Shown here: in pieces, positions 61,491 through 64,000 of the stretch
Numbering within the stretch: position 1 is the first letter of the stretch
Layout of the letters: each line of letters starts with the position of its first letter
Source: Lentimicrobiaceae bacterium
GTDB taxonomy: Bacteria; Bacteroidota; Bacteroidia; Bacteroidales; F082
Length of the DNA stretch: 64,000 nucleotides
Reading direction: 5' to 3'
NCBI GenBank assembly: GCA_018661505.1
Contig: JABJIE010000026.1
Span: 62,001-126,000 of the forward strand
The notes under the pieces: generated by a model
What the model was told of the DNA's origin: nothing
Database searches by the model: none
The model's input: the letters and a program-made list of their open reading frames with translations, nothing else
Made by a program: the position numbers and the translations under genes

Positions 61491-63422
61491 GTGATAAGCC
61501 CAAATACCATACAGACAATTTTTGAAACTGCGAGAGTAGAAGAAGTAATTGGTGATTTTGTCACATTAAAAAAGCGCGGAGCTAATTATTTGGGTCTATG
61601 TCCCTTTCACAATGAAAAAACCCCATCATTTAGTGTCAGTCCTTCAAAGGGCATCTATAAATGTTTTGGTTGTGGTAAGGCTGGAAACGTTGTTGGTTTT
61701 GTTATGGAACATGAACACTATTCATATCCAGAAGCCCTTAAATATTTAGCTAAAAGGTACTCCATTGAAATTGAAGAAGAAGAGGTTACTCCCGAAATGC
61801 AACAACAAATAGATGAAAAAGAGAGTCTGTTGTCTCTAAATTCATTTGTTACCAAGTATTTCATTCAAAATCTTAAAGAAAATGATGAGGGGAAATCAAT
61901 TGGCCTAAGCTATCTCAAGGAAAGAGGATACCGTGATTCAACCATTGAAAAATTTGAAATTGGTTATGCAATAGATAACTGGGAAGACTATTCAAAGCAC
62001 TCGATTAGCAATGGTTTTAAAAAAGAAATTCTTGTTAAAACTGGTTTGAGTATTGAAAAAGATGACAAGTTACTGGATCGATTTAGGGGAAGAGTAATAT
62101 TTCCAATTCATAATCTAACAGGAAGAGTAATTGGTTTTGGCGGTCGGATACTATCCTCTGATAAATCAAAAGCCAAATATCTTAATTCTCCCGAATCAGA
62201 TATCTACAATAAAAGTAAAGTTCTTTATGGAATATACCATGCCCGCAATGCCATAGTAAAACAAAATAACTGCTTCCTTGTTGAGGGGTATACAGATGTA
62301 ATTTCTCTTCATCAGGCAGACATAGAAAACGTAGTAGCTTCTTCGGGAACATCACTAACCGTAGATCAGATAAAGCTAATAAGTCGTTACACTCAAAATA
62401 TAACCATATTATTTGATGGGGATCCCGCAGGTATAAAGGCATCATTCAGGGGTATTGATCTCATATTAGAGCAAGGACTTAATGTGAAAATTGTGCTTTT
62501 TCCAGAAGGTGAAGATCCTGATTCATATGTGCGTAACCATACCACTAGTGAAACAGAGTTATTTATTAAAGATTCTGCCGTTGATTTTATAAAATTTAAG
62601 ACTGGCTTACTAAAGGAGGAAACCGAGGGTGATCCAACAGCAAGGTCTCAATTAATAAAAGATATTATTCTTACCATTTCAAAAATACCAGATGGTATAA
62701 GTCGCTCAGTATATATCAAGGAATGTAGTGTGCTACTGGAAGTACGTGAGCAAACTCTGATGAATGAGTTAAATAAGTTGTTGCGTCAAAAATACCGAAA
62801 TAAAAACACTCCTTTTGCGGATGCGCCAATTCCTGAAATCATTGATACAGCTCCCAAACAAATTGAAATAAATCCATTGGATGTTAGCTTTCTGGAAAAT
62901 GATCTTTCCAGATTATTAATGCAGTTTGGTAATGTTGAAATGAATGTAAATGATGAGGACGGTAATCAACATAAAATCCTTATCTCAGACTTTATAATTG
63001 ATGATTTGGAAAATGATGGCTTGACTCCCGATGATAATTTCTTCAGACTAATAATAAATGAATTCAAGGAATCTAAGAAGAATAAGACCGTCCTTACAAC
63101 TTCTAATTTTACAAACAATCCTAACACTGAACTGTCTGCAAAATCAATAGAGCTCCTTGCAACTCCATACGAACTGAGCAAGAATTGGGGAAAAAATAAA
63201 ATTTTCGTAAAAAAAGAAGAGGACGATTTATTTAATCTTGCTCTGTCTTCTTTGATGTCATATAAATCAAGATTAATAAGTAAAAAATTAAAAAATATTA
63301 CCGAGCAAATGCGAAATAACCCTGATGACGCTGAGATATTCTTGCTTCAACAGGAGTTCTTTGAATTAAAGAAATTGGCAAATCTCATCGATGGGGAACT
63401 GAATAGACCTTTTAATTATTAA
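61491..63422 (+). CDS. dnaG: DNA primase
   Basis: 643 residues, starting at GTG 61491. The zinc-binding domain CPFHNEKTPSFSVSPSKG..KCFGCGKAGN supplies one His and three Cys ligands. The catalytic core has RFRGRVIFPIHNLTGRVIGFGGR, and the TOPRIM motifs are FLVEGYTDVISLHQ and ILFDGDPAG. The C-terminal ~170 residues form the helicase-interaction region. It synthesises RNA primers for chromosome replication. asnS follows after 94 bp on the same strand. Confidence 0.96.
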   Translation: MISPNTIQTIFETARVEEVIGDFVTLKKRGANYLGLCPFHNEKTPSFSVSPSKGIYKCFGCGKAGNVVGFVMEHEHYSYPEALKYLAKRYSIEIEEEEVTPEMQQQIDEKESLLSLNSFVTKYFIQNLKENDEGKSIGLSYLKERGYRDSTIEKFEIGYAIDNWEDYSKHSISNGFKKEILVKTGLSIEKDDKLLDRFRGRVIFPIHNLTGRVIGFGGRILSSDKSKAKYLNSPESDIYNKSKVLYGIYHARNAIVKQNNCFLVEGYTDVISLHQADIENVVASSGTSLTVDQIKLISRYTQNITILFDGDPAGIKASFRGIDLILEQGLNVKIVLFPEGEDPDSYVRNHTTSETELFIKDSAVDFIKFKTGLLKEETEGDPTARSQLIKDIILTISKIPDGISRSVYIKECSVLLEVREQTLMNELNKLLRQKYRNKNTPFADAPIPEIIDTAPKQIEINPLDVSFLENDLSRLLMQFGNVEMNVNDEDGNQHKILISDFIIDDLENDGLTPDDNFFRLIINEFKESKKNKTVLTTSNFTNNPNTELSAKSIELLATPYELSKNWGKNKIFVKKEEDDLFNLALSSLMSYKSRLISKKLKNITEQMRNNPDDAEIFLLQQEFFELKKLANLIDGELNRPFNY

Positions 63423-63516
63423 ATTTTAGTGCTCTTTCGTAAATATTTTAATCAAACTATTCACTTATATCCCTGAAATTTAGTTTTTTTGCATCATATT
63501 TTTAAATGTTGAAAAA

Positions 63517-64000
63517 GTGAAAAGAACAGAAATTAAATCATTATTGGAATTACGAGACTTTGGAAGTGAAGTTATTGTAAAAGGTTGGGTACGTACAAAG
63601 CGTGGCAGTAAGAATGTGGCATTTATTGCACTTAATGATGGTTCAACAATCAATAATGTACAAATTGTTGTCGATGTTGATGATAATACAGCAGATGTTC
63701 TTGATTGTATTCATACTGGGGCTGCCATATCCGTTTCAGGAAAACTGGTTGAATCTTCTGGTAGCGGGCAAAGCGTAGAGGTACATGCAGATACTATTGA
63801 TGTATTAGGTATTGCAAACCCTGATGAATATCCTTTGCAACCAAAAAAACATTCATTGGAGTTTTTGAGAGAGAAAGCTCATTTAAGATACCGAACAAAT
63901 ACATTTTCTGCGATCGCTAGAATACGACACAAAATGATATTTGCAATTCATAAATTTTTCAATGACAGAGGTTTTTACAATATCCACTCCCCAATAATTA
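63517..64000 (+). CDS. asnS: Asparagine--tRNA ligase (3' truncated by window end)
   Basis: Missing from the ORF track because it has no stop in the window. The frame opens at GTG 63517 and is still open at base 64000, giving 161 residues. The N-terminal OB-fold anticodon-binding domain reads [24 protein letters not shown], followed by [35 protein letters not shown] and the start of the class II core (HSPII) identify AsnS rather than AspS or LysS. No in-frame ATG is near, so GTG is the probable start. Confidence 0.93.
   Translation, partial: MKRTEIKSLLELRDFGSEVIVKGWVRTKRGSKNVAFIALNDGSTINNVQIVVDVDDNTADVLDCIHTGAAISVSGKLVESSGSGQSVEVHADTIDVLGIANPDEYPLQPKKHSLEFLREKAHLRYRTNTFSAIARIRHKMIFAIHKFFNDRGFYNIHSPII

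Noticed and set aside
1-64000. CRISPR arrays, tRNA or rRNA genes, IS elements, prophage
   Set aside because: None of the expected repeats, clover-leaf sequences, transposase motifs or phage genes were seen while reading the window on both strands.

Overview
The window is AT-rich chromosomal DNA from a member of the Bacteroidota. Evidence for this: three proteins carry type IX secretion (T9SS) C-terminal sorting domains; many lipoproteins have an SC-type lipobox; promoters fit the -33 TTTG / -7 TAnnTTTG pattern; and there are Bacteroidota-restricted families (DUF3822, DUF4296, stand-alone HsdR_N protein). Blocks such as holA-amn // HsdR_N-hypothetical-DUF3822-rsmD resemble the Bacteroidales/Marinilabiliales core order, but I cannot name a genus. 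No rRNA, tRNA, CRISPR array, IS element or phage gene was found.

Layout. 1-7.8 kb: accessory metabolism, namely a truncated epimerase, a PLP enzyme of the ACC-deaminase family, a psuK-psuG pseudouridine catabolism operon bordered by two small membrane ORFs, a cupin, Tag glycosylase, TspO, a methyltransferase and two NTF2-like proteins. 7.9-15.8 kb: RhlE-type helicase, DUF1254/1214 lipoprotein, an FGE-like lipoprotein, and a CPA2 antiporter enclosed by a 154-bp direct repeat whose right copy is the 3' end of a T9SS FG-GAP gene. 15.9-21.9 kb: TPR-HTH signalling protein, two serine hydrolases and an LTA-synthase-like membrane sulfatase-fold enzyme. 22.3-35.2 kb: housekeeping genes (mdh, zinc-less sirtuin, SRAP, radical SAM, polyprenyl synthase, PhoR/PhoB-type pair, uvrC, lptB, kdsD, recQ) plus a probable small RNA between uvrC and lptB. 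35.2-39.9 kb: lipoprotein, T9SS thioredoxin, a frameshifted MobA-like pseudogene, and a deoC-ALDH-pseudoALDH operon. 40.4-51.7 kb: a zinc-ribbon microprotein pair, ispE, SDR, acyl-CoA ligase, holA, amn, rsmD block, ssb, and a deacetylase-LolA-lipoprotein cluster. 51.7-60.9 kb: aldo/keto reductase, CotH-type T9SS protein, MsrB, a small exported protein, and a GH20-GH92 glycosidase operon. 60.9-64 kb: GreA-like factor, dnaG and the start of asnS.

Functional themes. Nucleoside salvage and catabolism appear three times (psuGK, deoC with ALDHs, amn). Glycoprotein-glycan attack is encoded by GH20 plus GH92. Cell-envelope work is covered by LptB, KdsD, LolA, the LTA-synthase-like enzyme, polyprenyl diphosphate synthase and the beta-lactamase-fold hydrolases. 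Replication and repair genes are scattered (tag, uvrC, recQ, SRAP, holA, ssb, dnaG).

The points most worth a second look are the direct-repeat-bounded antiporter with its orphan T9SS tail, the small ORF translationally overlapping psuK, the hidden frameshifted nucleotidyltransferase, the split ALDH16-like pair beside deoC, the uvrC/lptB intergenic RNA, and the zinc-ribbon microprotein operon. All assignments come from reading the sequence; no searches were run.
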